A DNA stretch of 64,000 nucleotides from CAVRXQ01 sp963849105. Its GTDB lineage: Bacteria > Actinomycetota > Acidimicrobiia > Acidimicrobiales > Bog-793. The notes beneath the pieces were generated by a model, which was given only the letters and a program-made list of their open reading frames with translations, did no database searches and was not told where the DNA came from. The translations under genes and the position numbers were made by a program. Positions 1 to 9,170 of the stretch are shown here, piece by piece. Within the stretch, counting starts at the first letter, position 1. Each line of letters opens with the position of its first letter. The DNA lies in the NCBI GenBank assembly GCA_963849105.1, contig CAWKGD010000003.1:744001-808000 (forward strand), written 5' to 3'.

Positions 1-1335
1 CGGGAGGCGAACGACGGCGCCGCCTTTGTCGATCGGGTGCGCACTGAGACCGGCGTCGAGATCACCGTCGTCGACGGGAGGCGAGAGGCCGAGCTCATCT
101 TCACCGCCGTGCGCTCGAGCGTGCTCATCGATCCCGGTCCGGCGCTGGCGGCCGACCTCGGGGGTGGCAGCTTGGAGCTGATCGTCGGCGACCGTACTGA
201 GATCGCCTACGCGGCGAGCGTGCCGATCGGCGTTGGCCGACTGACGACTGCGATCGAGAACGATCCGTTGAAGGACTCGGACCTGCGCCGTCTTCGCAAG
301 GTCGTCGCCGAAGCGCTTGACCCGGTGATCGACGAGATCGTCGCGCGCGGACCGAAGCAGTTCATCGTCTCTTCTGGAACATTCCTCGCGCTCGTGCGCA
401 TGGCAGCGGCGCGCCAAGACGGCACGGTGCACGAGATCGTCAACCAGCTGAGCGTCGAGCGCGAGGTGATCGAGGAGCTCGCCGAGGACGTCTTCAAGCT
501 GCGCGCCGCGGATCGGACGAGGCTGCCGGGCTCCGATCCACGTCGCGCCGAGCAGCTGCCCGCCGGTGCCGTAGTGCTCGAGTACCTGTTGAACGAGACC
601 GGGCTCGGCGAGGTGACGGCGAGCGAATGGGCACTCAGAGAAGGGATCGTCCTCGACGCGATCGGCGAGCACGACCCCGTCGAGCTGCTCGGCGACCCGC
701 GGGCGCTACGGCGCTGGTCCGTGCTTTCACTGTGTCGCCGGTCGAACTGGCGCCAGCCGCATGCCCGTCAGGTCGCCTCGCTTGCCGCGCAGCTGTTCGA
801 CGCGACGCGGTTCCTCCACGCGCGGGGCTCGGACGAGCGCGAGCTGCTCGAGTTCTCGGCGTACCTGCACGACATCGGCGAGCACATCTCGCGGGAGGGC
901 CACGACCGCCACACCGCCTATCTGATCGAGAACGGGGGGTTGCGCGGCTTTTCCCCGGCCGAGGTCCGCATCCTCGCTTCGATCGGCCGCTTCCACATCC
1001 GCGGCACGCCGAAGCCGAGCTTCGAGGCGTTCGCCGAGCTCTCCGAGGACGACGCGGCGCGAGCCGTCGAGCTCACCGCGATCCTGCGTCTCGCCGATGC
1101 GTTGGACGCGTCGCACCGCGGGATCGTGCGCGCGATCGAGGTGTCGCCGCTCGGACCCGCCCGCACGCTGACGATCGCGGTGCACGCGAACGCCGACGCC
1201 GGCCTCGAGCTGTGGAGCGCACGGCGCAAGCAAGAACTGTTCGAGCGGATCTTCGGCGTCGACTTGGAGGTCAGCGCGGCAGCACCCCCCGGGGCCGCGT
1301 ACCGTCAGGAGGGGAGCGGCTCAGGTTTTGGCTGA
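1..1335 (+). CDS. ppx: Ppx/GppA-family exopolyphosphatase, 5' end outside window
   Basis: This is a Ppx/GppA phosphatase, a family that hydrolyses polyphosphate or pppGpp in the cytoplasm. The reading frame is open from base 1, and the first codons (REANDG..FVDRVRTETG) already match the family, so the true start lies upstream and the GTG at 37 is internal. The ASKHA-type phosphate loop DLGGGS is at about codons 52-57. A C-terminal HD-like domain with YLHDIGEH lies near codons 286-293, as in long Ppx proteins. The 3' end overlaps the convergent membrane-protein gene by 15 bases. Whether polyphosphate or pppGpp is the main substrate cannot be told from sequence. Confidence 0.88.
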   Translation, partial: REANDGAAFVDRVRTETGVEITVVDGRREAELIFTAVRSSVLIDPGPALAADLGGGSLELIVGDRTEIAYAASVPIGVGRLTTAIENDPLKDSDLRRLRKVVAEALDPVIDEIVARGPKQFIVSSGTFLALVRMAAARQDGTVHEIVNQLSVEREVIEELAEDVFKLRAADRTRLPGSDPRRAEQLPAGAVVLEYLLNETGLGEVTASEWALREGIVLDAIGEHDPVELLGDPRALRRWSVLSLCRRSNWRQPHARQVASLAAQLFDATRFLHARGSDERELLEFSAYLHDIGEHISREGHDRHTAYLIENGGLRGFSPAEVRILASIGRFHIRGTPKPSFEAFAELSEDDAARAVELTAILRLADALDASHRGIVRAIEVSPLGPARTLTIAVHANADAGLELWSARRKQELFERIFGVDLEVSAAAPPGAAYRQEGSGSGFG

Positions 1336-2433
1336 GCGACTCCTGTTCTCGGGCGGCGGGATCCGGTCGACAAAGTCGGTGAGCGCTCGGCGTGAGCCGC
1401 GCAGCACCTGACCCCTCGGCAGACGCAAAGAGAGGTAGCTGACGGCGCCGACGGGGATCGGCAGCCAGAAGTTGACGAGTCGCCATCCCAAGACGCCGAG
1501 CAGAGAGACGTTCTTCACGACGCCGAAGCTCGTCAAAACGAGTGGCAGTGTCGCTTCGACAAAGCCGAGTCCTCCCGGCGTGATCGGGATCACGGCGAGA
1601 ACGTTGGCGATGCCGTAGGCGGCGAAGAGTTCGACGGGGTTCACGTATTTGCCGAGCGCGGCGAGGAAAGCCCACAGCGACGCGGCGTCCAACAACCAGT
1701 TCAAGGTCGCCCAGACGAGTGCGCTGCGACGGCGTTCCTTGTTCTGACCGAGACGGCGCAGCGACTCGTCGATCCGCCGCAGGATCGCTTCGATCTGATC
1801 GGGCTTCACGCGGGGCACGATCCGCTCGATGCGGCGGACGAAGCGCTTTGCCGCGTCCTCGCCTCTCGTGAAGGTGTAGATGAGCGCCGCGAAGCCGGCG
1901 AGGAGGATCATCCCCAACAGCGCGACGACGATGTAGATCGGGTGGAATCCGGCGAAGGGGATCGAGATGACGAGGGCGAGCCACAACATCACGTTCAGCA
2001 CGACCGCCGAACCCATTCCTTGCGTGGCCATCGTGAAGCCGGCGTCCGTTCCCGTGACGCCCTCGCTTGTCAGCATGCGGTAGCCGAGGCCGGCTGAAGC
2101 GGCCGAGCCACCCGGGACGAGGTGCGCGACCGCCGTCGTCGACAGGTCGATGCGGAAAAGCCGCGAGATGGTCGGCCGATGCCTGGGTAACAACGTGTAG
2201 GTCAACAGCGCGTACGCGAAGAGCGAGGCGGCTTCGAACACGACCCCGGCGAGGAGCCAACCGATGTTCAATCGCTTCAACAGCGCGAGGTTGTGGCTCG
2301 CGCCGATGAGTTCGGGGACGACCAAGTACTCGATGACGAGCACGACGAGGAACAAAAGGATGCCGTGGCGGAGCGGCGCCGGGATGCGGGTCCTCCATTT
2401 CGAGCGCGGCCGTTCCGGCGATTCGGTCGACAT
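1321..2433 (-). CDS. Lysylphosphatidylglycerol synthase TM-region family protein (UPF0104)
   Basis: An integral membrane protein of about 370 residues with roughly eight hydrophobic segments. It carries the family signature around residues 100-115 (HLVPGGSAASAGLGYR) and a late ITPGGLGFVEA segment, both typical of the lysyl-PG synthase transmembrane/flippase domain (AglD/YbhN type). No soluble aminoacyl-transferase domain follows, so it is not a full MprF. The role is probably lipid or lipid-linked sugar translocation; the substrate is unknown. The start chosen (MSTESPER) is the second Met; an ATG at 2457 is also possible. It is convergent with ppx and divergent from the AI-2E permease. Confidence 0.78.
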   Translation of the reverse strand: MSTESPERPRSKWRTRIPAPLRHGILLFLVVLVIEYLVVPELIGASHNLALLKRLNIGWLLAGVVFEAASLFAYALLTYTLLPRHRPTISRLFRIDLSTTAVAHLVPGGSAASAGLGYRMLTSEGVTGTDAGFTMATQGMGSAVVLNVMLWLALVISIPFAGFHPIYIVVALLGMILLAGFAALIYTFTRGEDAAKRFVRRIERIVPRVKPDQIEAILRRIDESLRRLGQNKERRRSALVWATLNWLLDAASLWAFLAALGKYVNPVELFAAYGIANVLAVIPITPGGLGFVEATLPLVLTSFGVVKNVSLLGVLGWRLVNFWLPIPVGAVSYLSLRLPRGQVLRGSRRALTDFVDRIPPPENRSRSAKT

Positions 2434-2563
2434 CTGCCCATGCTCGCACGCCCGCACGGCTCACCAGCGGCTTCGCACACACAAGCCGTCCGTGAAGTGC
2501 CAGTCCCGGCCCATCAGGCGATTGCCGCGGTTGACTTGACGCCGTCGAGTTGACTGGGTTGCC

Positions 2564-3727
2564 GTGAGCGATCAGCCCACCCAAAAGGGCGTCGACCGCA
2601 ACCGGCTCGGGTTCCGGCGGTCGAACGCATCGGAACAGGCAGTGGAATTCCTCGTCGTCCGTTCGTCGGTCTACGTGCTCCTCGCCGGCATCGTCGTCGT
2701 GTTGTTGGTCCTGTTGGCCTGGCGGCTGCGCGCGACACTGCTGCTCGTCGCGATCGGCATCTTTATTGCGGCGCTCCTCAATCCCTTCGTCCGTTTCCTT
2801 CGTCGGAAGGGGATGCGCCGCGGTTACGCGGTGGGGATCGTCTATCTGATCCTTGTGCTGCTGGCGCTCGCCTTTGGGTACCTCGTCTTCCACCCGCTCG
2901 TCTCGAACGCGACGCGCTTTGCGAAAGATCTGCCGACACTTGTCAGTCAGGCGAAGAGAGGAAAGGGCGTCATCGGCCATCTCATCGTGCGACTGCACCT
3001 TCAGAATTGGGTCAACAAACACGTCCCTTCGCTCGAGAGCGCCCTCACGAAACTCTCGAAGCCGGCGTTCGCCGTCGGAAAGACCGTCGTCTCAGGCGTC
3101 GCCGGTCTCGTCACGGTCGCCTTCATCTCGTTCTTCGTGCTCTTGGAGGGCCCGAGGAGCCTCGAAGCGGCGCTCGATTGGATGAACCCCGATCACGCGG
3201 GTCGGGTCCGGAAAATCGTCGACGCGATGGCAAGTGAGGTGACCGGATTCATGATCGGCGACTTCGCGACTTCGGTGATCGCCGGATTCGTCGTGTTCGC
3301 CGCGCTCGAGATCACCGGCGTGCCCTTTGCCACCGTGCTCGCCGTCTGGGTTGGTCTCGTTGACTTCCTACCGATGGTCGGTGGGCTGCTCGCCGGCGTA
3401 CCGACGGTGCTCGTCGCGTTCTTGCATTCCATCCCGGCGGGGATCGTGACCGTGATCGTCTTCCTCGTCTACCAAGAGATCGAGAACCACGTCCTGTACC
3501 CGCTGATCGTCTCGCGCACGGTGCGGCTGTCGCCGTTGTGGGTGCTGCTCGCCGTGTTGATCGGGGCGGAGACCGGCAACATTTTGGGCTCGACCTTCGG
3601 CGCGATCTCCGGAGCAATCCTGGCGGTGCCTGCTGCGGGATCGATCCAGGTCGCGGCGCGCGAACTGGTCGTCGAGCGCCGGCGCGAGAAGATCGCCAGT
3701 CCCATCATCGAGGACGTGTCGGCCTGA
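2564..3727 (+). CDS. AI-2E family transporter (PerM/YdiK-like)
   Basis: A 387-residue polytopic membrane protein of the AI-2E exporter/PerM family. The long hydrophobic N-terminal pair (residues 35-100), the soluble stretch with amphipathic helices (about 115-180) and the C-terminal group of helices with the LVDFLPMVGGLLAGVP and YQEIENHVLYPLIVSR signatures are all present. The family has been linked to autoinducer-2 export, Na+/H+ antiport and other solutes, so the substrate here is open. It starts with GTG at 2564. No clear Shine-Dalgarno sequence is seen, and it stands alone between a divergent membrane gene and a decayed ABC ATPase. Confidence 0.88.
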   Translation: MSDQPTQKGVDRNRLGFRRSNASEQAVEFLVVRSSVYVLLAGIVVVLLVLLAWRLRATLLLVAIGIFIAALLNPFVRFLRRKGMRRGYAVGIVYLILVLLALAFGYLVFHPLVSNATRFAKDLPTLVSQAKRGKGVIGHLIVRLHLQNWVNKHVPSLESALTKLSKPAFAVGKTVVSGVAGLVTVAFISFFVLLEGPRSLEAALDWMNPDHAGRVRKIVDAMASEVTGFMIGDFATSVIAGFVVFAALEITGVPFATVLAVWVGLVDFLPMVGGLLAGVPTVLVAFLHSIPAGIVTVIVFLVYQEIENHVLYPLIVSRTVRLSPLWVLLAVLIGAETGNILGSTFGAISGAILAVPAAGSIQVAARELVVERRREKIASPIIEDVSA

Positions 3728-3780
3728 TGGCGCCACCGCATTGGTCGCACAGAACTCGCTGCGCGCGCTTTCAGCGAATG

Positions 3781-4163
3781 CCACCGAGACAGTCGGGTCG
3801 GCTTCTGGCTGAGCCACTCGGTGAGTCCGAGGATCTCAGCGGTTTCTTCGACCGCCGCGCCACCTCCGGCTTCGGAATCTTGCGGAGCTTCAGCGCGTAA
3901 CGGATGTTCTCCGCGACCGTCATGTGCGGATATAGCGCGTAACTCTGGAACACCATCGCCACGTCACGGTCGCGCGGCGGGACGTCGTTCATCACGCGGT
4001 CGCCGAAGAGGAGCTTCCCCGACGTGATCTCATCCAGGGGGACCGACGAAGACCATGAGCTCGCCGTCGTCGACTTCGAGGTCCAAGTGGTACAGGGCCT
4101 GGAAGCGGTTCGGGTAGACTTTTGTGACCTCCTGCAAGCTGACCGAGGTAATTGCCGCCTGCG
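3781..4163 (-). pseudogene. Remnant of sugar ABC transporter ATPase (UgpC/MsmX/MalK type)
   Basis: Reading the minus strand gives recognisable MalK-type pieces in different frames. First comes SLQEVTKVYPNRFQALYHLD leading to MVFVGPPG and a stop; then DEITSGKLLFGDRVMNDVPP, RDRDVAMVFQSYALYPHMT and ENIRYALKLRKIPKPEVARR; then, after another shift, AEILGLTEWLS. The Walker A segment expected between VGP and LDEITSG is missing (about a dozen codons plus a frame change), and the LSGGQ signature and everything after it is gone. The Q-loop region (VFQSYALYPHMT) survives. It cannot make an active ATPase. No permease or binding-protein genes are nearby, so the transporter locus has been lost. Confidence 0.82.
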
Positions 4164-4284
4164 CGATCCGTCGCCGCCTACACCGTACGCGCGCGAGGCG
4201 CTGATACTTTCACGCGAAGCGCGCCGGTCGCACGCACCGCGTCGTGCGTATGGCGCCCGACGTCGGAAAGTGGAGGTGCCGCCG

Positions 4285-4647
4285 ATGACTTCTGCGTGGT
4301 ACACGATCGTGATCGACGCACACGACCCGCGCTCGCTCGCCCGCTTTTGGGCCGACGCGCTCGGGTACCGCGTGCTCTACGAAGACGACGAGGAGGTGCT
4401 GATCGCGAAGGGTGACGACGCGTATCCGGGGATCTGCTTTGTTCCGGTCGACGACGCCAAATTCCAGAAGAACCGTCTCCACATCGACTTGAATCCTGAC
4501 GACCAGAACGCCGAAGTGGAACGCTTGCTCGCACTCGGCGCGCGCCGCGCCGACATTGGCCAGGGCGAGGTGAGCTGGGTCGTGCTCGCCGATCCGGAGG
4601 ACAACGAGTTCTGCGTGCTCAGGCGGCACGAGTCCCTCGTCAACTGA
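4285..4647 (+). CDS. VOC superfamily glyoxalase-like protein
   Basis: A 120-residue single-domain protein with the glyoxalase/bleomycin-resistance fold pattern of the glyoxalase-like domain family: opening WYTIVIDAHDPRSLARFWADALGY, then LHIDLNP near the middle and a closing WVVLADPEDNEFCVL. VOC proteins usually bind a metal and act on small molecules; no particular substrate can be named. The ATG at 4285 is chosen because TGGAGGTG lies about eight bases upstream; the same frame is open further upstream but overlaps the ABC-ATPase remnant. It is convergent with the ramB-like gene. Confidence 0.82.
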   Translation: MTSAWYTIVIDAHDPRSLARFWADALGYRVLYEDDEEVLIAKGDDAYPGICFVPVDDAKFQKNRLHIDLNPDDQNAEVERLLALGARRADIGQGEVSWVVLADPEDNEFCVLRRHESLVN

Positions 4648-4658
4648 GGCGCGCGCGT

Positions 4659-6127
4659 TCAGTTCGTCTGGTGGCGGTCCAAGAAGGCGTACACCTCGAA
4701 CAGGTCGACCCCGGGATGCGCGGAGAAGACGACGGTGTCGGTCGGCAGCCCGGAGACGAACTGGCTGCGGTCGCGTGCCGACGCCACGGCGGCACCATCC
4801 CACCTGCGCGTTTGCTCCGCCGCCGGCTCCGAGCAGCACGACGGGTCGGGACAGCGGGACCGCATTTTCCGGGTCGTCTCCGAACCACGGAAGTAGCGCG
4901 CGTGCTCGGCGGTCGTACCGACGGTGATCGCGTCGCCGAAGTCGGTCCGTATTTCGATGTGCGTCGCGCACCAGAACATCCCAGACGCCGTCTCGGTGTA
5001 TTGGTAGTGGAGCGCATAGGCGTCTTCGGATCCGAACGCTTGGCGCGAACCCCACCAGCGGCAGGTCTGCTGTCCTTCGACGGTTCCATCGGCAGCTCTC
5101 GGGAGCGGAACGCCGTCGTTCTCATACGCCTTCCAGACCCGTCCGTCGCCATCGGAACGGATGAAGTGGACTGGGATCCCGAGGTGGTGCGTAATCAGGT
5201 TCGTGATCCGGTGCGCGGCCATCTCATATGAGACGTAGAAGAGTTCGTTGACGTCCTCGACGGAAATATCCCCCGCGGCCTTCGACTCGGTCAGCAGCCT
5301 GACGACGCTCGCTTCCGGCGCCAAGAGCGCCCCTGCGAAGTAGTTCGCCGCGACGCGCTGGCGGACGTACTCCTCGAAATCGGTCGCGTCATGGTGGCCG
5401 AGCGCGAAATGACCGAGCGTCTGCGCGATTACCGAGCGCGCGGAGCGTGTACCGCCGGTCGTGTTGCGCTGCGGGACGAAGATGACGCGCCGCCTCAGAT
5501 CGCAGATCGATCTCGTCGAGGTCGGCATGTCCATCACCCGCGCGATCTCGAAGCCGTAGTGCGTGGTGATATCGGTCAGGAGCCGTTCGGAGACTGCGCC
5601 CGGTCCGGTGTATCCGGCCGCTCGGAGCGCGCTCGCCGCGGCTTTCTCGATGTCGGCGAAGTAGTTGTCCGCCTCTCGCATCTCGATCCGGACGCGCGCG
5701 TTGGCGGCTCGCGCCCGAGGGGATTGGGAACTCTCTCGGCCGGCGTCGAGAGCGCCTTCACCCTGTCGAACAGCGCGAGGACGTGCTCGATCGCGGTGTC
5801 GTCGAGTCCGGCGCTCGGTCGGAGGTACGGCAGGTGCAGGCTCGCGTAGCGCGCGTCCTCCTGGACGCGCGCGAGGGCGACGCGCAGCTCGGCACGCCGG
5901 TTCGGCGGTTCCGGGTCGAGCAGGTCGGCGGCGGTGCAGCCGAGGGCCTGGGCGAGGTTGTTGACGAGCGAGAGCCGCGGCTCGCGCTGGCCGTTCTCGA
6001 TCTGGGAGAGGTAGGAGGCCTGTCGCCCGACGAGCGCACCGAGCTCGTTCAGCGTCAGGTCACGACGCCGGCGGAAGTGGCGGAGCCGCTCGCCGAAGAC
6101 GAGCGGGTCGAGGCTGGTGGCATCCAC
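4659..6127 (-). CDS. ramB: RamB-like XRE/IrrE transcriptional regulator of the glyoxylate bypass, with frameshift
   Basis: RamB-type regulators (about 490-500 residues) have an XRE helix-turn-helix, a linker and an IrrE-like/short-chain fatty acyl regulator C-terminal region, and control aceA/aceB in Corynebacterium. Here the N-terminal part (from GTG 6125-6127) shows RLRHFRRRRDLTLNELGALVG and SYLSQIENGQREPRLS, a clear XRE HTH. The C-terminal part shows ARSVIAQTLGHFALGHHDATD, YFAGALLAP and RITNLITHHLGIPVHF. The two parts lie in different frames: the switch needs one base near 5705-5740, between TPAER and AANARVRIEMREADN. A C-terminal Cys-rich patch (CPDPSCCSE) may bind metal. Divergent aceB and aceA support the function. 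Split, decayed or sequence error are all possible. Confidence 0.8.
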
Positions 6128-6215
6128 GAGTGAAGTATCGCAGAAATTCACATAATTACAACCACGCCAGATATTCGAGAGTTCTGAATCGAGAAATTTC
6201 GCATAATTGTCCACA
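6128..6215. promoter_or_regulatory. ramB-aceB divergent promoter with duplicated operator-like repeat
   Basis: This 88-base AT-rich gap separates the ramB-like GTG from the aceB ATG. Two near-copies of an element occur: AGAAATTCACATAATT (6142-6157) and AGAAATTTCGCATAATT (6192-6208), 50 bases apart in the same orientation. The second resembles the published Corynebacterium RamB site (AAAACTTTGCAAA-like). CATAAT at 6202-6207 sits 8 bases before the aceB ATG, and GATACT (minus strand, 6134-6139) sits 6 bases before the ramB GTG. Both genes therefore look leaderless, with operator and -10 overlapping. The RamB assignment is inference. Confidence 0.6.
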
Positions 6216-7781
6216 ATGACCACGGTTGCGGCCGAACCCTTCCTGCACGTCGACGACGTCCTGACGCCCGAGGCGACGGCCTTCGTCGTCGGCTTGCACG
6301 AGACGTTCGACAAGCGGCGCTGTGACCTGCTCGCCCTGCGGCGTGAGCGTCAGGCCCGCTTTGACGCCGGCGAGCGGCCGGACTTCTTAGAAGAGACCGC
6401 CGCGATCCGCTCACAGTCCTGGCGGGTGCCCGCTGCGCCGCGGGGGCTCGTCGATCGCCGCGTCGAGATCACCGGCCCGGTGGAACGCAAGATGATGATC
6501 AACGCGCTGAACTCGGGTGCCAGGGTCTTCATGGCCGACTTCGAGGACGCGAACTCGCCCACGTGGGCGAACGTGATCGAGGGTCAGCGCAACCTCGTCG
6601 ACGCCGTGCGCGGTTCGATCGAGCTCGAGACCGCCGAGCGTACGTACCGGCTCGGCGAGAACCCGGCGACGTTGGTCGTGCGACCGCGCGGATGGCACCT
6701 CTTCGAGAAGCACTTCACTGTCGATGGCGTGGCGGTGTCGGCGAGCCTGTTCGACGCCGGGCTGTACCTCTTCCACAACGCGCGCGAATCGATCGGTCGC
6801 GGCTTCGGACCGTACTTCTACCTTGCAAAGCTCGAATCGCACGAAGAGGCGCGCCTGTGGGACGAGGTGCTCGCGTACTGCGAGGACGAACTCGACTTGC
6901 CGCGGGGATCCGTGCGCGTCACCGTGCTCATCGAGACGATCACAGCCGCGTTCGAAATGGACGAGATCCTCTACGAGCTGCAGGACCACATCTGTGGGCT
7001 GAACGCCGGACGGTGGGACTACATCTTCTCGATCGCGAAGCGCTTCCACGCCGACCCGGCCTTCGTGCTCGCTGATCGGGCGATGGTCACGATGACCGTG
7101 CCGTTCATGCGCGCCTACACCGAGTTGCTGGTGAAGACGTGCCACGACCGCGGCGCGCACGCGATCGGCGGCATGGCGGCATTCATTCCGAATCGGAAAA
7201 AGCCGGACGTCACCGAGCGGGCGCTCGAAAAGGTCGCCGACGACAAGCGACGCGAGGCGGGGGACGGCTTCGACGGGACCTGGGTCGCGCACCCGGACCT
7301 CGTTCCGACCGCGCTCGCCGAGTTCGACGCGGTGCTGGGTGCGCGCCCGAACCAGCTCGAACGCCAGCGCGACGACGTCGCGGTTTCGGCCTCCAACCTG
7401 CTCGCGGTGCACCGTCCGCCGGGCAGCGTGACGCGCCAGGGCCTCGAGACGAACGTCTCGGTCGGTCTCCGCTACCTCATCTCGTGGTTGCAGGGGACCG
7501 GGGCTGCGGCGATCGACGATCTGATGGAGGACGCCGCCACGGCGGAGATCTCCCGAGCGCAGATCTGGCAGTGGGTCCACCACGACGTCGAACTCGCCGA
7601 CGGGACAGAGGTCACCGGCGCGCTCGTCGAACGACTCCTCGCAGAGCACGCGCAGCGCGCCCTCGACGAAGGAGTACCCGCGGAGATCGTCTCGATGGCG
7701 CGCGCCCTTTTCAAACAGGTGGCACTCTCCGACGAGTTCATCGACTTTTTGACCCTGCCCGCCTACGGGTACCTGGCGTGA
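6216..7781 (+). CDS. aceB: Malate synthase A
   Basis: Condenses glyoxylate with acetyl-CoA to malate, the second step of the glyoxylate bypass, in the cytosol. The protein is 521 residues, the usual length of isoform A. Signatures include NALNSGARVFMADFEDANSP (about residues 93-112), RPRGWHLFEKH, VRVTVLIETITAAFEMDEIL and GLNAGRWDYIFS, all diagnostic. The ATG at 6216 is preferred to an in-frame TTG at 6207 because it follows a -10-like box by 8 bases with no Shine-Dalgarno. It lies divergent from the ramB-like regulator and 43 bases ahead of aceA, so the two bypass enzymes probably share a transcript. Confidence 0.95.
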   Translation: MTTVAAEPFLHVDDVLTPEATAFVVGLHETFDKRRCDLLALRRERQARFDAGERPDFLEETAAIRSQSWRVPAAPRGLVDRRVEITGPVERKMMINALNSGARVFMADFEDANSPTWANVIEGQRNLVDAVRGSIELETAERTYRLGENPATLVVRPRGWHLFEKHFTVDGVAVSASLFDAGLYLFHNARESIGRGFGPYFYLAKLESHEEARLWDEVLAYCEDELDLPRGSVRVTVLIETITAAFEMDEILYELQDHICGLNAGRWDYIFSIAKRFHADPAFVLADRAMVTMTVPFMRAYTELLVKTCHDRGAHAIGGMAAFIPNRKKPDVTERALEKVADDKRREAGDGFDGTWVAHPDLVPTALAEFDAVLGARPNQLERQRDDVAVSASNLLAVHRPPGSVTRQGLETNVSVGLRYLISWLQGTGAAAIDDLMEDAATAEISRAQIWQWVHHDVELADGTEVTGALVERLLAEHAQRALDEGVPAEIVSMARALFKQVALSDEFIDFLTLPAYGYLA

Positions 7782-7824
7782 GCCGGGGCACTCGACGTTC
7801 ATCACCAGAAAGGACGGATCGGCT

Positions 7825-9153
7825 ATGACGATGCGGCGATTCGACGAGCCGAAAAGGCCCCGCTTTGACGACCAGGTCGCCGAGCTCGAGCAATCCTGGG
7901 CGCGTGACGCGCGCTGGTCGGGAACTGAGCGCTCGTATGGGGCCGCCGATGTCGTCCGACTGCGTGGCTCGGTAGACGTCAGGCACTCGATCGCGGAGAA
8001 GGGCGCCAACGACCTGTGGCGTCTTTTGCACACCGAGGAGTACGTCCACGCGCTCGGCGCGCTCACCGGCGGCCAGGCCGTCGAGATGGTGAAGGCGGGT
8101 CTGCGGGCGATCTACCTCTCCGGATGGCAGGTCGCCGCCGACGCCAACCTCTCCGAGCAGGTCTACCCGGACCAGAGTCTCTACGCCTCGAACAGCGTGC
8201 CGGCCGTTGTGCGACGGATCAACAATGCGCTGCGCCGCGCCGATCAGATCGAGTGGTCAGAGCGCAAGGACGAGCAGTCAACCGAATGGCTCGTGCCGAT
8301 CGTCGCCGACGCCGAAGCCGGTTTCGGCGGGGCGTTGAACGTCTTCGAGCTGATGAAGCAGATGATCGAAGCGGGCGCGGCCGGGGTTCACTTCGAAGAC
8401 CAGCTCTCGTCGGAAAAAAAGTGCGGGCACATGGGAGGCAAGGTGCTCGTGCCGACGGGACAGCACATCCGCACGCTCGAGGCGGCACGCCTCGCGGCGG
8501 ACGTCATGGGAGTGCCGTCTTTGATCGTTGCCCGCACCGACTCGCTCGGCGCAGCCTTGTTGACGAGCGACGTCGACGAGCGCGACCGGCAATTCGTCAC
8601 AGGTGAACGCACCAACGAAGGCTTCTTTGTTGTGCGCAGGGGAATGGACGCCGCCGTCGCGCGGGCGCTCGCCTACGCTCCGTATTCGGATCTGTTGTGG
8701 TGCGAGACTCCAACCCCCGACCTCGCAGAGGCGAGGGCGTTCGCCGAGGCGGTGAAGGACGAGTTCCCCGACCAGATCCTCGCCTACAACTGCTCGCCGT
8801 CGTTCAACTGGAAGCGGAACCTCGACGACGCAACGATCGCGAAATTCCAACACGAGCTCGCGCAGATGGGCTACCGCTTCCAGTTCGTGACACTCGCCGG
8901 CTGGCACGCGCTCAACGCTTCGATGTTCGAGCTCGCGCACGGCTACGCCCGCCACGGGATGAGCGCCTACGTGGAGTTACAAGAAAAGGAGTTCGCGCTG
9001 GAGAGCGACGGCTACTCGGCGACCCGCCACCAGCGCGAAGTGGGAGCGGGGTACTTCGACGAGGTGATGACGACCCTCTCCAAGGGCGGCTCGTCAACGC
9101 TCGCCTTGAGCGGTTCGACCGAAGAAGACCAGTTCGAGACGGCCGCCGTCTGA
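7825..9153 (+). CDS. aceA: Isocitrate lyase
   Basis: Splits isocitrate into glyoxylate and succinate, the first step of the glyoxylate bypass. The 442-residue length is that of class I bacterial ICL. The catalytic signature KKCGHMGGKVL is at about residues 198-208, with the active-site Cys in it. Also visible are GWQVAADANLSEQVYPDQS, VADAEAGFGG and CSPSFNWK. The ATG at 7825 has an AAAGGA element about 9 bases upstream. It follows aceB directly and is convergent with menF. Together with the ramB-like regulator, the module points to growth on acetate, fatty acids or other C2 sources. Confidence 0.96.
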   Translation: MTMRRFDEPKRPRFDDQVAELEQSWARDARWSGTERSYGAADVVRLRGSVDVRHSIAEKGANDLWRLLHTEEYVHALGALTGGQAVEMVKAGLRAIYLSGWQVAADANLSEQVYPDQSLYASNSVPAVVRRINNALRRADQIEWSERKDEQSTEWLVPIVADAEAGFGGALNVFELMKQMIEAGAAGVHFEDQLSSEKKCGHMGGKVLVPTGQHIRTLEAARLAADVMGVPSLIVARTDSLGAALLTSDVDERDRQFVTGERTNEGFFVVRRGMDAAVARALAYAPYSDLLWCETPTPDLAEARAFAEAVKDEFPDQILAYNCSPSFNWKRNLDDATIAKFQHELAQMGYRFQFVTLAGWHALNASMFELAHGYARHGMSAYVELQEKEFALESDGYSATRHQREVGAGYFDEVMTTLSKGGSSTLALSGSTEEDQFETAAV

Positions 9154-9170
9154 CGGCAGCACGCCACAGC

